The notes under the pieces: model-generated
Databases searched by the model: none
What the model was told of the DNA's origin: nothing
What the model saw: the letters and a program-made list of their open reading frames with translations, nothing else
Position numbers and translations under genes: made by a program
Shown here: positions 31,846-42,268 of the stretch, piece after piece
How positions within the stretch are numbered: position 1 is the stretch's first letter
Layout of the letters: every line of letters begins with the position of its first letter
Origin: Symbiodinium natans
Taxonomy: Eukaryota; Sar; Dinophyceae; Suessiales; Symbiodiniaceae
Length of the DNA: 64,000 nt
Direction: 5' to 3'
NCBI GenBank assembly: GCA_905221605.1
Contig: CAJNDS010001668.1
Coordinates: forward strand, 918,276-982,275

Positions 31846-32441
31846 GTGGTCAAAGCTGGGAACCCCTCTGGGCTTGCGACACTCAAAGCTGTCATCAGGG
31901 GTTCAGGGTTTAGGGTTCAGGGTTTAGGGTTTAGGGTTTAGGGTTTTGGGCTTGGGACTCGGGGTTCCTGATCCATCATTCGCCCTTGCACCTAGACTTC
32001 TGAAAGCCAGAACCATCCAGGCAAAGTGAAATATTCGAATCCCACCCAGGCCAGTTGAACATGTTTCTCATGGACTTCTGTCATTGCTATATGTTTATGG
32101 GAGGCCCGGCTTCATGCAAAGTCTGCAAAAGCAAGGGTGATTCTGTACATTTGACATGCGCGTGAACTTTGAGTTTAATTATTAAGAACTAGCCAAAATA
32201 CGGAATAGAACTTCCCTTGCCAAGAGTTGAAAGTATCTGGGTTTCAGGGCACCCTCATTCATGAATCAATGCCCTTGCTGTAGACCCCATGAAAGGGCCT
32301 TGTAAGCGGGGGGGGAGAGCCTAAACCCTATATACGCCCTTAAACCCCAAGACCCTAAACCCCAAACCCTAAACCCCGAAACCCCTAAACCCCCAGTGCG
32401 GGGAGGGCTGGCTTGGTAGTGTTTGGCCGACGCTTTTGAAG

Positions 32442-32510
32442 ACGAAGGACCTCGTGGCGCATGCCTCCAGCCACCTCGAGCGCCTCTCGTCGAGTGTTTG
32501 GGGCTTGCAG
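32442..32510 (+). CDS. Candidate exon (23 codons)
   Basis: TTTTGAAG|ACG opens TKDLVAHASSHLERLSSS, then VWGLQ, followed by GGGTTG. Strong codon bias. The minus-strand ORF here is a shadow. Confidence 0.6.
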
Positions 32511-32864
32511 GGGTTGATTTCAACAATTTGTTACGCACCCTTAACCCTTAATCCACATAAGGCCATGGAAGTTTGATTTGTGTTAGGGGCCCCCAAACCT
32601 ACCCTAGTTTAGGGTTTAGGGTACACAGACTTAGGGTTTTTCGAAAACGAAGCGCAGAATCATAAGTTGAGTATGAGATGGCTTCCAGGGGTGGCACGGT
32701 TGAGCTTTCGGTGCTTCGGATGGATTGGAACCCTACACCCTAGCTTTCCTCTGGTGTAGGGTTTAGGGTTTAGGGTTTAGGGTCTAGGGTTTAGGGTTTA
32801 GGGTTTAGGGTTTAAGTTGAGGACTCCTGAACACAAACCTCCCACTAAACCCTAAATCCCCCAG

Positions 32865-32902
32865 AAGCCTTACAAACCAACGCAGCCGTGGTGCCCTCTG
32901 GG
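32865..32902 (+). CDS. Candidate exon
   Basis: CCCCCAG|AAG to CTGGG|GTTTAGGG, KPYKPTQPWCPL, phase 2. A TTTAGGG array starts at the donor and runs to 32980. Confidence 0.45.
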
Positions 32903-33088
32903 GTTTAGGGTTTAGGGTTTAGGGTTTAGGGTTTAGGGTTTAGGGTTTAGGGTTTAGGGTTTAGGGTTTAGGGTTTAGGGTCTGCAACCCAAAAGGCTAG
33001 AATCCTAAGCCAAAAACCCCAAATCCTACAAAACACCCTAAACCTTAAACCCTAAACCCTAAACCCTAAACCCCAAACCTGGCCCAAG

Positions 33089-33161
33089 GCGTTTGGCATC
33101 GGATCGGCTTGGCCCCTTGTCGCTAGGGCTGGAAACTTGAGGGCAGCCCTGCGGTTGAAGG
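33089..33161 (+). CDS. Candidate exon, frame unresolved
   Basis: GGCCCAAG|G opens either AFGIGSAWPLVARAGNLR or RLASDRLGPLSLGLET; ends near GAAGG|GTTTAGG. CCCTAAA units precede it. Confidence 0.45.
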
Positions 33162-33477
33162 GTTTAGGATTGGGGAGGAGGGCGTGAGGGTTTGGGGGCT
33201 TAGGGGCTAGAATCTACTTTGGGGTCGAGGGGCTTTGGGGCTTGCAGGGGTCTGGGTTCAATTGGTGTTTGAGTTTTTTGGGGTTGAATTCGGATTTTGG
33301 GGTTCAGGGGCTGTGGCGGTTGAGCGCACGAGAAGCCCCGGAAGCCCTGACCCTAAACTCTAGACCCGAAGCCCTAAACCCTAAACCCTAAACCCAGCCC
33401 ACAACTCTAAACCCAGCCCGAAACCCGAAACCCTAACCCCCCCTCCACCCCCCCCCCCCACAAAAATTATCATAGTA

Positions 33478-33538
33478 ATAATAATAATAGTAATAAGACT
33501 AATAAGAATAATAATCAGAACAGTAGTAGTAATAATAC
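33478..33538 (+). repeat. AAT/AGT microsatellite
   Basis: Diverged (AAT)n and (AGT)n, just upstream of the next exon. Confidence 0.9.
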
Positions 33539-33545
33539 AACCAAG

Positions 33546-33626
33546 GACCACGCCCTGTTCTGCCAGCGAGTGGCGGCCGCCCAGCCGGGCCAGGGACAGC
33601 TTCCCTGGGCCCTAGGCCGAGCGTTC
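33546..33626 (+). CDS. Exon (run B, exon 1; 27 codons)
   Basis: AACCAAG|GAC to GCGTTC|GTTTAGAGC in phase 0 to 0: DHALFCQRVAAAQPGQGQLP, then WALGRAF. Nearly all third bases are G/C. Confidence 0.75.
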
Positions 33627-34342
33627 GTTTAGGGTTTAGAGCTAGGGTTTAGGGTTTAGGGTTTAGGGTTTAGGGTTTAGGGTTATTCAGGGTTTGGGGT
33701 TTAGGGTTCAGGGGCATAGTGATGTTGTTTCATTTTCTTTTCGGGGGGGGGGGGGGGGTTTAGTGGGGTTTGGGCTTTGAGGTTTTAGGCATTTGCTTGA
33801 GGGGCTTGGGCTTGGTAGGGTTTCGTGGAGTTTGGAGGTTCAGTTGGATTTCGGTAGCTTTTCGGGTTACGGCTTCATGCATGTGGCTACAGGTTCAGGC
33901 TCAAAAACCCAGAGCCATAAACCTTCAACAGATTCAGCCTGCTTCAGGCACCTACGTGGTGAGTTTAGGGCCTAGGGCTTCGTACCCCCCCAAAAAAGGA
34001 ACCAACACTTGGAGAAGTGGCCCTAAACCCTAAACCCTATGTACCCTAAACCCTAAACCCTAAACCCTAAACCCACAAGTGTAAGACTCCATGAAGTAGA
34101 TGGCCACAATGCCACAGGGCACACGCACGTAGCGGCTCCGCCATAGTTTTCTTCGTCCCGTTAGGCAGGTCCCTGGACCTTCAACAATAAGCCCCCAAAA
34201 GACCCTAAACCCTAAAGCCCTAAACCCCAACCCTAAACCCTAAATCCTCAAACCCTAAACCCTAAACCCAAAAACCCTAAACCCTAAACCCAAAAACCCT
34301 ACCCTAGACCCTAGACCCTGAACCTTTCAAGCCACGGGAAAG

Positions 34343-34421
34343 AGTTGTCCAGGTGAGGCGGAGGTGCACGCCGACTGCACGCTACGACAGTCAGAGGCCT
34401 TGTCTGCCCAAGTTGAGACCC
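34343..34421 (+). CDS. Exon (run B, exon 2)
   Basis: GGGAAAG|AGT opens SCPGEAEVHADCTLRQSE, then ALSAQVET, ending in phase 1 at ACCC|GATTAGGG. The GA donor is part of the following TTTAGGG array. Coiled-coil-like pattern. Confidence 0.7.
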
Positions 34422-34423
34422 GA

Positions 34424-34575
34424 TTAGGGTTTAGGGTTTAGGGTTTAGGGTTTAGGGTTTGGGGTTTAGGGTTTAGGGTTTGGGGTTTAGGGTTTAGGGT
34501 TTAGGGTTTAGGGTTTAGGGTTTAGGGTTTAGGGTTTAGGGTTTAGGGTTTAGGGTTTAGGGTTTAGGGTTTAGG
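34424..34575 (+). repeat. TTTAGGG array, intron 5' arm
   Basis: About 21 units; the same intron has a CCCTGAA arm at 34655-34717, complementary in sense. Confidence 0.97.
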
Positions 34576-34744
34576 GGGCTTCGGGTCGAGGATTTTCTCC
34601 ACTATCTGATCTAAGTGCAATGAAGCCGCCCGCAACTACCCGACGTGACCATTCCTGAAACCCTAAACCCTGAAACCCTGAAACCCTGAAACCCTGAAAC
34701 CCTGACACCCTAAACCCAACGCGCGGCCATGTGGCACGCGTCAG

Positions 34745-34815
34745 GGCTTCGGGAGCTCACTGGAAAACCGGATTGGCGCCTGCAAGTCCGATGGCCACCC
34801 GAGCTGAACCCCCGA
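34745..34815 (+). CDS. Exon (run B, exon 3)
   Basis: ACGCGTCAG|GG completes the phase-1 codon (C+GG, Arg), then LRELTGKPDWRLQVRWPP, then ELNPR, to CCCCGA|GTCGC. Frame stays open beyond the donor. Confidence 0.7.
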
Positions 34816-34854
34816 GTCGCTTTTGGGAACCTCAGAACCTCAACTCCAAAACCC

Positions 34855-35046
34855 TACTAAACCCCAAGAAACTCTAAGAAACCCTACTCAACCCTAAACC
34901 CTACTAAACCCTAAGAAACTCTAAGAAACCCTACGCAACCCTAAACCCTACTAAACCCTAAACTCTAAGCCCTAATCAACCCTAAACCCTAAGCCCTAAA
35001 CCCTAAACCCTACACCCTACTAAACCCTAAGCCCTAAATCCTACAG
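34855..35046 (-). repeat. CCCTACTAAA/CCCTAAA tract, intron 3' arm
   Basis: Longer variant units CCCTACTAAA and CTAAGAAA mixed with CCCTAAA, immediately before the next exon. Confidence 0.9.
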
Positions 35047-35054
35047 GGTTTAAG

Positions 35055-35132
35055 GCGCTCAAGCTTTGCGCTTCAGTCTTTGGGGTGGGGGGCTGCCTGG
35101 AAGGCCAGGTCTACACCACTGTTCGGGGCAGG
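35055..35132 (+). CDS. Exon (run B, exon 4; 26 codons)
   Basis: GGTTTAAG|GCG to GGCAGG|GTTTAGGG, phase 0 to 0: ALKLCASVFGVGGCLEGQ, then VYTTVRGR. Both splice borders are built from telomere-like sequence. Confidence 0.75.
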
Positions 35133-35325
35133 GTTTAGGGTCTAGGGTCTAGGGTCTAGGGTCTAGGGTCTAGGGTCTAGGGTCTAGGGTCTAGGGTCTA
35201 GGGTCTAGGGTCTAGGGTTTAGGGTTTAGGGTTTAGGGTTTAGGGTTTAGGGTTTAGGGTTTAGGGTTGAGGGCTTAGGGTTTAGGGTTTAGGGTTTAGG
35301 GGTTCGGGTTTGGGGTCTAGGGTTT
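35133..35325 (+). repeat. TTTAGGG array with homogenised TCTAGGG block
   Basis: Begins at the donor, then about 12 consecutive TCTAGGG units (35138-35217), then TTTAGGG. Confidence 0.97.
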
Positions 35326-35462
35326 AGGGCGTAGGACTTTCCTCTGACGACCGCGGCTGTACCAAAATTGTCCGTGTATGCTCCACCCGTACTAATCCGA
35401 GCCCCCTAAACCCTAAACCCTAACCCCTAACATCCTGGACCCTAATCCGAGCTCCAAAGGCT

Positions 35463-35535
35463 GGTTTAGGGTTTAGGGTTTAGGGTTTAGGGTTTAGGGT
35501 TTAGGGTTTAGGGTTTAGGGTTTAGGGTTTAGGGG
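35463..35535 (+). repeat. TTTAGGG array
   Basis: About ten perfect units. Just before it a 12-base micro-exon (35452-35463, LQRL, phase 0 to 0, ending CTG|GTTTAGGG) is conceivable. Confidence 0.97.
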
Positions 35536-35632
35536 TGTAGATGCACTTTGTCCTTTCGTGTTTCTGTTTTGAGGTTTGGGCTTCAGGGCTTTGGGATGGA
35601 GCTTTGAGGACTGTGAGGGCCCGCGAATTCAG

Positions 35633-35704
35633 GGCTCCAACTCCCCAGGCAGCCCTGATGTGACCCGAAGCCGAACACCGAAAGCTTTAAGCCCCGAGCT
35701 TGGG
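35633..35704 (+). CDS. Exon (run B, exon 5; 24 codons)
   Basis: GCGAATTCAG|GGC opens GSNSPGSPDVTRSRTPKA, then LSPELG in phase 0, with several SP/TP pairs typical of phosphorylated linkers. A GA donor falls inside the start of a family A hairpin. Confidence 0.65.
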
Positions 35705-35842
35705 GATGTTCAGCCTGATACGAACAGTCCTTAGTAGGGACTATAATCGGTTATGATCGGTTATAATAGCCTAGTAGGGATTATAATTGGGGGTACTCTA
35801 TAATCCCCATTAAGGGCTGTGAGTATAAGGGGGAGCATTCCA
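35701..35842. mobile_element. Hairpin element, family A, touching an exon
   Basis: GGGGATGTTCAGCCTGATACG pairs imperfectly with the right end GTATAAGGGGGAGCATTCC. It starts at the end of the preceding exon and ends 24 bp before the next one, filling almost the whole interval. Confidence 0.75.
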
Positions 35843-35865
35843 ACCTGAACTCTACATGGTCTCAG

Positions 35866-35940
35866 GAATGTGGGAGAACCTGCCCAGCGCCCTTACCCCG
35901 GTTGATGGTCCTGCTGGGGCTTCGGCGTTGACGTCTCGGG
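35866..35940 (+). CDS. Candidate exon
   Basis: GGTCTCAG|GA then MWENLPSALTPVDGPAGA, then SALTSR, to a GT donor GTGCTTAGGG. Phase to the preceding exon does not match with the simplest donor. Confidence 0.55.
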
Positions 35941-36307
35941 GTGCTTAGGGCTTTGGGGGGTGCGATTCGGGTGTGCAGGGTTCCGACGTTGCTTGCGGGT
36001 AAGGAGGCCGGCAGACCTGTAGCTTGCAAGAGGCCCCGTTTGGGGTGAAGACCTTGTTGCCTGGCCCGAGAGGCCATCTCAGAATCAAGCCCTCTTGAAA
36101 TGGATAGTTGTAGTTTCGGGAGCAAAGGGATTTGCAATGGGAGTTTGGCAATTTTCGAAGGGATTTGCTGAGAGTCGGGGACTAAATCAATGTGCCAAGG
36201 AAGGAGAAGAAGTTATGACGCCATGCAGTAGGAGGCAGACAGAGCACATGTGGCAGCACTGAAACTCGCAGGCTGGACACACTGTGAGGCAGCATGGTTA
36301 GGGAACC

Positions 36308-36421
36308 CTTGGGATGTTCTCCCTTATACTAACAGCCCTTCAACAGGGATTTCAGTATACCATAGGGGGTGCTGTAGTCCCTATTCAGGACTGCTAGTAT
36401 AAAAGGTGGAATATCCCAAGA
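36308..36421. mobile_element. Hairpin element, family A
   Basis: TTGGGATGTTCTCCCTTATACTAACAGC pairs in part with GGACTGCTAGTATAAAAGG and GAATATCCCAAG. Confidence 0.85.
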
Positions 36422-36541
36422 GTCTTAGAGAACCCTTTGATCAATTCGCCAGAGTTTCGGGCTCAGGGTTTACAGGAACCCACCCAGCTCAGAGATTGTG
36501 GTGCAGACAAGAAGGCCAAGTAAGGGGCGAAAGCCCTGCAG

Positions 36542-36577
36542 ATAAGGATTGGCAGTGTTTGAGCTGCTGTGCCCCAG
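36542..36577 (+). CDS. Candidate exon, Cys-rich
   Basis: CCCTGCAG|AT then KDWQCLSCCAP to CCCCAG|GC. The D-W-x-C-x2-C start recalls RanBP2-type fingers, and the frame continues GHGCFKH, but the full finger cannot be confirmed. Confidence 0.35.
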
Positions 36578-37039
36578 GCCACGGGTGCTTCAAACACCCA
36601 ACATCCCATACCCGCAGCGCGGCATCAATACTCGAATCCCGAAGCCTGGAATCCTCAAAATCAAGTCCCCGAAGCCTCAAATGCCGAAAAAACCTTGGCC
36701 TGGGATTTAGGGTGATTCGGGATCAGGCTATGGGTTAGGGTTTTTGGGATTGAGGGTTTCGGTGTTTTAGGGTTTCAGGCTTTGGGGGTTAAGGTCGTCG
36801 ACTGGCTGAGGACTTGCGTTCCGTTCTGGCGGAGAGACGGCCGCGAGAAGGAGGAGGTGAGGTGGATGTGCGGGAGAGAGGGGGTAAAAGTAGGTTTAGG
36901 GTGGGGTTCAGGATTCAGGGTTCAGGGTTCAAATTTTAGGGATGTGCTGGAGGGGGGGTAAAGTGATCACAAGGTCCTTCAGGGCTTAGAACGATTCAGG
37001 GTTGAGGGTTTCTTTAGGGTTTAGGGTTTGGGGTTTGGG

Positions 37040-37560
37040 GTTTAGGGTTTTGAGGGCTTCTTTAGTTAGCAACTACCATTTCCAGTTTCCATGCACACCC
37101 CCTCATTGGCCACCTGAAGACCCCAACCACAACAACCTATGCCTCAACCTTCAATGCACCGAAAGACCCCGTTCCAAGACCCACGTGAAGATTCCATACT
37201 ATGCAACCACACCTATTATACCCCCATAGAAAATAGCTTACTATCTCCATACCATGCACCACCCCCTAGGACATGTCATAGACCCAAACCCAGACCTTCC
37301 TGTAAACCCACCATACAACCAACTAGAAACTCAACCGCCCGACCTATTCTTGGGCATCCTCAGACCCAAACCCAGACCCTTCAACAAAAAACCACCATAG
37401 ACCCACCAGAAACCCAACCAGACGACCTGTTCTAGGCCACATCACAGACCCAAACCCGGACCCTTGCACACAAACCCACCTCAGACCTACTAAGAACTCA
37501 ACAACATGACCTGTTCTAGGCCAGCCTCAACCCCACATCCCTTGACACATAGAAAATCAT
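37040..37560 (+). repeat. 83-bp tandem repeat, about three copies
   Basis: Units starting AGACCCAAACCCAGACC and ending GACCTGTTCTAGGCC occur at about 37272, 37357 and 37440. C/A-rich; the plus-strand ORF is the repeat read through. Confidence 0.8.
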
Positions 37561-37729
37561 GACATCCACCCTCAAACCCCTAAAGTAAGAAAACGAAAAT
37601 GATTCGTTCTGATAACTGTGCGATAGCGGGGTTCCAGTCTAGGATTCTGGCAATATTTCATTACTCGTCTGGATTCCTGTCTTTCAGCTTCGAGCGTGCC
37701 CCCCCGCCCCCCGGAGCATTCCATATTTC

Positions 37730-38935
37730 ATGCATCTCTCAATGGCCATAAGAGCTGGCTCGGTAATGTCCATATTCTTCCTGACAGAAAGGATTGCATT
37801 CCAGTCCTTTCCTGCAATTCGTCCTGGCTCCTGGAGCGTTCCCGCTCTAGGTCAGCCACGTGTCCACTATATACACAGACGGACTCGGGATCCGCATTCT
37901 CAGCGCTGGACTTTCCAGCAATGTATAGCCAGGAACAAAGGCCTGTCATGCGATTTGCCAGTCTCAGGAGGCAATCAGCATACTTGTGCAGTGCGGACAG
38001 ATGGTCAGCTCGTTTGCTTTGGAGACAATAAATGGCCAACCACTGATGGGCAGTGTGACGTGCCGGTAGATTTGGGACCAGTTTTGGCAGTCTCAGCGAA
38101 CGGTTTCCATACTTGTGCAGTGCAGGCAGATGGTCAGCTCGTTTGCTTTGGTGAGAACGCGCATGAGCAGTGTGACGTACCAGCACGTTTGGGATCAGTT
38201 TTGGCAGTCTCAGCGGGCCTTTGTCATACTTGTGCAGTGCGGACTGACGGTCAGCTCGTCTGCTTTGGAGGTTTTAAACACAACAGACATGGGCAGTGTG
38301 ATGTACCAGCAGATTTGGGACCAGTTTTGGCCGTCTCAGCGGGCGCTTACCATACTTGTGCAGTGCGGACAGACGGTCAGCTGGTCTGCTTTGGGCGGAA
38401 CGATTACAGACAGTGTGACGTGCCAGCACGTTTGGGATCAGTTTTGGCAGTCTCAGCGGGCTTTCATCATACTTGTGCTGTGCGGACAGATGGTCAGCTC
38501 GTCTGCTTTGGAGCCAACCTATGGCAAGAGAGTGGTGGGCAGTGTGATGTACCAGCAGATTTGGGACCAGTTTTAGCCGTCTCAGCAGGCGCTTCCCACA
38601 CTTGTGCAGTGCGGACAGATGGTCAGCTCGTCTGCTTTGGAGACAACGAATCTGGACAGTGTGACGTGCCAGCAGATCTCGGGCGGGCTTTGGCAGTGTC
38701 AGCCGGCAGTTGGCATACTTGTGCTCTCCGGGCAGATGGTCAGCTCGTCTGCTTTGGAGACAACAGAAATGGGCAGTGTGATGTGCCGGCAGATTATTTG
38801 GGAGCAGTTTGGAAAGTCCAGTTTGGTTCTTGGGCTGGCGGTGGCGCTCATGCGTGGCGCAGGCGTTGGGTCTGGCGCTGCCGGCGCTGGGTCCGGCGCT
38901 TTTGGCACGAGCTCCGGTTTCTGCTGGGGTTTTAG
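37730..38935 (+). CDS. RCC1-like repeat protein, uninterrupted frame (401 aa)
   Basis: The frame contains seven units of 39-43 residues built on HTCAVRTDGQLVCFG, then QCDVPADLGPVLAVSAG. Their DNA repeats every 117, 126 or 129 bp (Cys codons at 37985, 38114, 38231, 38357, 38474, 38603, 38720), so insertions are always multiples of three. This is the RCC1/regulator-of-chromosome-condensation type beta-propeller repeat; seven units would make one propeller. Function is unknown; the family is expanded in dinoflagellates. The first ATG is only a convenience: residues 1-75 lack repeat similarity and the true start may be elsewhere. After the last unit the frame turns into Trp/Arg-rich sequence while the next frame reads Gly/Ala-rich, suggesting a frameshift near 38800. 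No introns and no telomeric repeats inside, unlike its surroundings; possibly a retrocopy. Confidence 0.75.
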   Translation: MHLSMAIRAGSVMSIFFLTERIAFQSFPAIRPGSWSVPALGQPRVHYIHRRTRDPHSQRWTFQQCIARNKGLSCDLPVSGGNQHTCAVRTDGQLVCFGDNKWPTTDGQCDVPVDLGPVLAVSANGFHTCAVQADGQLVCFGENAHEQCDVPARLGSVLAVSAGLCHTCAVRTDGQLVCFGGFKHNRHGQCDVPADLGPVLAVSAGAYHTCAVRTDGQLVCFGRNDYRQCDVPARLGSVLAVSAGFHHTCAVRTDGQLVCFGANLWQESGGQCDVPADLGPVLAVSAGASHTCAVRTDGQLVCFGDNESGQCDVPADLGRALAVSAGSWHTCALRADGQLVCFGDNRNGQCDVPADYLGAVWKVQFGSWAGGGAHAWRRRWVWRCRRWVRRFWHELRFLLGF

Positions 38936-38946
38936 TCTGTCATTGT

Positions 38947-39010
38947 AACACTTGTGCTATGTAGCTCGTCTGCTTTGGGGACAGCTGTTCTGGCAAGCGT
39001 GATGTGCTCA
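38947..39010 (+). pseudogene. Decayed eighth RCC1-like repeat
   Basis: CACTTGTGCTATGTAGCTCG matches the unit start but carries an in-frame TAG; the rest reads LVCFGDSCSGKRDVL. It lies outside the open frame. Confidence 0.75.
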
Positions 39011-40560
39011 ATCGCTGATCAGAAAGTGCTTCAAAGTGCGCAGGTTCGAACTTCGAACCTTCAGCAGTTCAAATATCGGATACTGCCTATCATTGCCTTC
39101 TTTGTTCTTCATCCGGTCTGTTTTGTTTTTGACGTCTTCCGCTTATTTAAGTGCTTCTTCCTTAACATCAACTGTGCTAACCTTTGGTTTCGGTGATTGC
39201 TTCAATCTTGGTCTTTGGTGGTGGTTCGGGTGTTTCTTCATTTACTATTGTGGCGACTTCTTCATTTGTAACTTCGGACTCTGTTGTCATAATATATATC
39301 TAGATATATATATATATATATATCTTTTCAAGAAATGGAAATACAATAGATAGTTGAAGATACTGCTTACATTGCTACCTTGTTTGATTGATAAACTTAC
39401 GAAGAGGAGACAAAAACTTATTGGAGTATTATGAAATTCCATTGTGTGCCCCTCACATCGGTGCTTCTAAATCGTAAGCGTTTAAAAACTTCGGCTGCCA
39501 ACATCTATAAACATTGATCAAAGGCGGTGAGGGTGTTATTATTGTTGTGTTTCTTTGGTCACTGTCATAAGATGAAGAGAATAATCCCGCTTGAGTATCA
39601 CCATTCAAAGCATTACGTTGTGTGATAATGCTAGCTATTAATTGTCAAGCGAAAAACGCTTGATTTGAGACAAAATGTGTACAACACTTTTCAGTTTTCA
39701 CCAGAGCTAGCTATATACAACATTAAATAAACGTATTAATACAACCCTTCAGGGGTAGTAGAATGACTTTAAGGTAGTACTTCACGCGTGACATACATAA
39801 CGGTATTAGGGAAAGTTTCTAGGTTTTCATTTAGTTCAATTGTAACTTCACTACTGCTATTGCTTTGGGGCAGTCTTTCGCCACTTTCAACAAACATTTT
39901 TGAATAAGTCAGTTTATGATTAGAAATCATTATTAATTCGTGATGGAACATTTTATAAGGAATATTGTAGTTAGTGGCAGGTGTTCGTGTAGGCGTTTAG
40001 ATTAGCAGGTTTATCAAGAGGCTTGCAAACAGCAAGGGCAGGAGGTGGATTAGCAAGAGGGGCAACTATGGAACAACAAGCGCTAAGAGGTTTTCAGGAC
40101 GGACGAGGTGGCAAGCGTGGTTGAAGATGCTTTACAACACAAGGACGAGGAACAATTCATTATTTGAAAAGCGCCAAGAATAAAACGAAATATTAGAGGG
40201 AATTGCCGGACGTAATCATGCATCACTATGATGTAGAAAAGCTTACTCTCTCAGTTAAACCTAACTTTCCCAGTTACCACTTGGTTAAACATAGGCTGTT
40301 CAAGAATTTTGCAAAAAGAAGATAGGATCTACTCAGCGAGATATATGAGGATTGGATGGCTATCAAAAGTATGAATATTTTTCGTTCTATGGTAAACAAC
40401 AGTTAGAAGATATTTTAATCAATATACCATAGTTAGGCACACTAATATAAAGTTTGAACACTAATGAACCAACCTTATTTTGACTGAATGGACTAAACAA
40501 ACATAACATCATTAATATTATAATGTTATGTGTGTGAAATATTACTAGGGACTACCTCGT
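39011..40560. other. AT-rich island without telomeric repeats
   Basis: About 1.5 kb markedly richer in A/T than the rest, with a TA microsatellite (39298-39325), no TTTAGGG or CCCTAAA words and none of the hairpin families. Short open stretches with A/T-ending codons occur on both strands, for example plus-strand RLAGLSRGLQTARAGGG near 40000. Origin unknown; could be old mobile or foreign DNA. Confidence 0.6.
39769..39951 (-). CDS. Unrecognised ORF in AT-rich island (60 aa)
   Basis: Reads MFHHELIMISNHKLTYSK, then MFVESGERLPQSNSSSEV, then TIELNENLETFPNTVM. Composition looks like real protein, with A/T-ending codons unlike the exons of this window. A stop lies 16 codons upstream of the ATG. 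May be a fragment of a larger broken ORF. Confidence 0.35.
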   Translation of the reverse strand: MFHHELIMISNHKLTYSKMFVESGERLPQSNSSSEVTIELNENLETFPNTVMYVTREVLP

Positions 40561-41316
40561 TATCCCTAAACCTTATTCCAATTAGAATTGGAGACGACCA
40601 TTTCCATTTTCAAGGGATAGGGATTTTGGGTCGGGAATTATGTTATTTTTCTATGGGGGGGGTGTTGTCTATGGGTTTGAGTACGCCATTTTTCTATGGG
40701 GTTGGGCATGGTTCCATAGTATGGGTTCTTCAGGTGGGTCTTGGGTTGGGTCTTCCTGTGTATTCTTTCGGTGCTTCATGGGTGGGGTATAGGTTGTTGT
40801 GGTTTTGGGTCTTTGGGTGGCCTAGGCGGGTGTGCATGGTTAGAAAATGCAAATGGTCACCGCTAACTTCTTTGGGGGTAAGTAAGTTACATAGTGTTCC
40901 CGCATACTCCCTAGCACTCTCGAAGGGCCTCCAAACTCTCTAGCACTCTCGAAAGCCCCCCTAAACCCGAAAATCCTCAACCCTAACACTCCCTCACCTT
41001 CCCTAACACTCCCTCAACGTCCGCTCCGAACCTACTCCCCCCCTTCGACCCCCCCCCCCCTCCCTTCGACCCCCCCTCCCTATACCTTTGGGATGTGGGC
41101 TTCAGGGAGTTGGTTTGTTTGGGGGCTTCAACCCTAAACTGCTCTTCGCAACCCTGGGCTTCCGTTCATGACAATGCTTGCCTTTGATTTTCGTCATCTG
41201 CTGAGTCCTCGTGTACAAGATGTGCTGACAATCGTCCTACGTAGTGCCTTGATTTCTGCAGTCCCCAGCCCGTTAAGGCCCATAAACCCAAAACCTTTGG
41301 AAAACTGAGCCACCCA
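40561..41316. other. Exon-free stretch
   Basis: GT-rich then C-rich low-complexity sequence with a poly-C patch (41034-41080). The ORF at 40530-40943 follows the GT-rich bias and is not supported. Confidence 0.5.
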
Positions 41317-41322
41317 GGGCAG

Positions 41323-41350
41323 GAATGTGGCCGACGCCACGTCTACAAAG
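41323..41350 (+). CDS. Exon (run C, exon 1)
   Basis: CAGGGCAG|G then NVADATSTK to ACAAAG|GC, phase 0. An alternative is one longer exon read through to 41501. Confidence 0.55.
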
Positions 41351-41425
41351 GCTCCGTTTTCGTCTTACTTGGAGTTACAGGCTTTCGGGTTCGGGGTTCA
41401 AGGGGTTTGCTGTGCCGTGGCGCAG

Positions 41426-41501
41426 AAGCAGCGAAGGTTGGGATGCGGACTGGCTTCGAAAAACTTCGTGAAATGCGAAGAGCAGCTACGGCCCGAAAAT
41501 G
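41426..41501 (+). CDS. Exon (run C, exon 2)
   Basis: GTGGCGCAG|AAG opens KQRRLGCGLASKNFVKCE, then EQLRPEN, phase 1 end at AATG|GA. The 75-bp intron before it contains only TTTCGGG-like words. Confidence 0.6.
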
Positions 41502-42148
41502 GATGGCCATCTGACAGTTTTATCCCACCCCACGCCGGCAATACCACCCTACCCTATTCCTTTTCGGGCGTCCACCTAAACTCGAATGTTGATGGCCGAA
41601 GTGACCCCATGATTTTCCAGATTTTAAAGCTTCCCCGCCTGAGGGTATCCGGCTCCGAGTCACGTGGGCATTTGTTCAGGATTAGCAGGAGCTAGGTTTC
41701 GGGACTCCCTCCCTAATGTTGGGTACATTCCTGTACCTACCATTTGTTCAGGATTTGCAGAAGGAGCTAGGTTGAATGCCAATTTTGCGCCCTAATCTCT
41801 AGGCTTGGCCCCCGCCCGGGGGGGCGGGGGAAGCCCCCCCCCTAGACAGCGGGAAGCCATGTGTCTGTAAAAGTCAGCAGCTATAGGTTGCACTTCGGCC
41901 GAAAACACTAAGGCCTTTAAAGCCCTTATTGTCCCTAAAAACCGTTTACAGTAAACTCCAAAAGGCTGGAACATCCTCGTCCCCATACCCCAAAAGGTAT
42001 TTTAAAGGAAATCCCAGCTCTAATTATCCTTAAACAATGTTCCAACTTTCTTGACTTTACTGTCAACCCCACAATCCCTATAGTGCCTCAACCCAAGTCC
42101 AGTTTTTTGTGCCAAACCCCGAAGACTTTGAACCCTGATCCCTGATAG

Positions 42149-42213
42149 GCTACCTCCACACGGCGCAGTGGCAAAGCCGTGCCCTCAGAAGCCTAGCCAC
42201 GGTCCCCCCAGCC
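42149..42213 (+). CDS. Exon (run C, exon 3)
   Basis: CTGATAG|GC completes the previous codon (G+GC), then YLHTAQWQSRALRSLATV, PPA, to CAGCC|GTTTAGGG, phase 0. Confidence 0.7.
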
Positions 42214-42229
42214 GTTTAGGGTTTAGGGT

Positions 42230-42268
<39 letters not shown>

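Noticed and set aside
38115-38948. Second-frame ORFs over the RCC1-like repeats
   Set aside because: Shadow frames caused by the in-phase repeat units.
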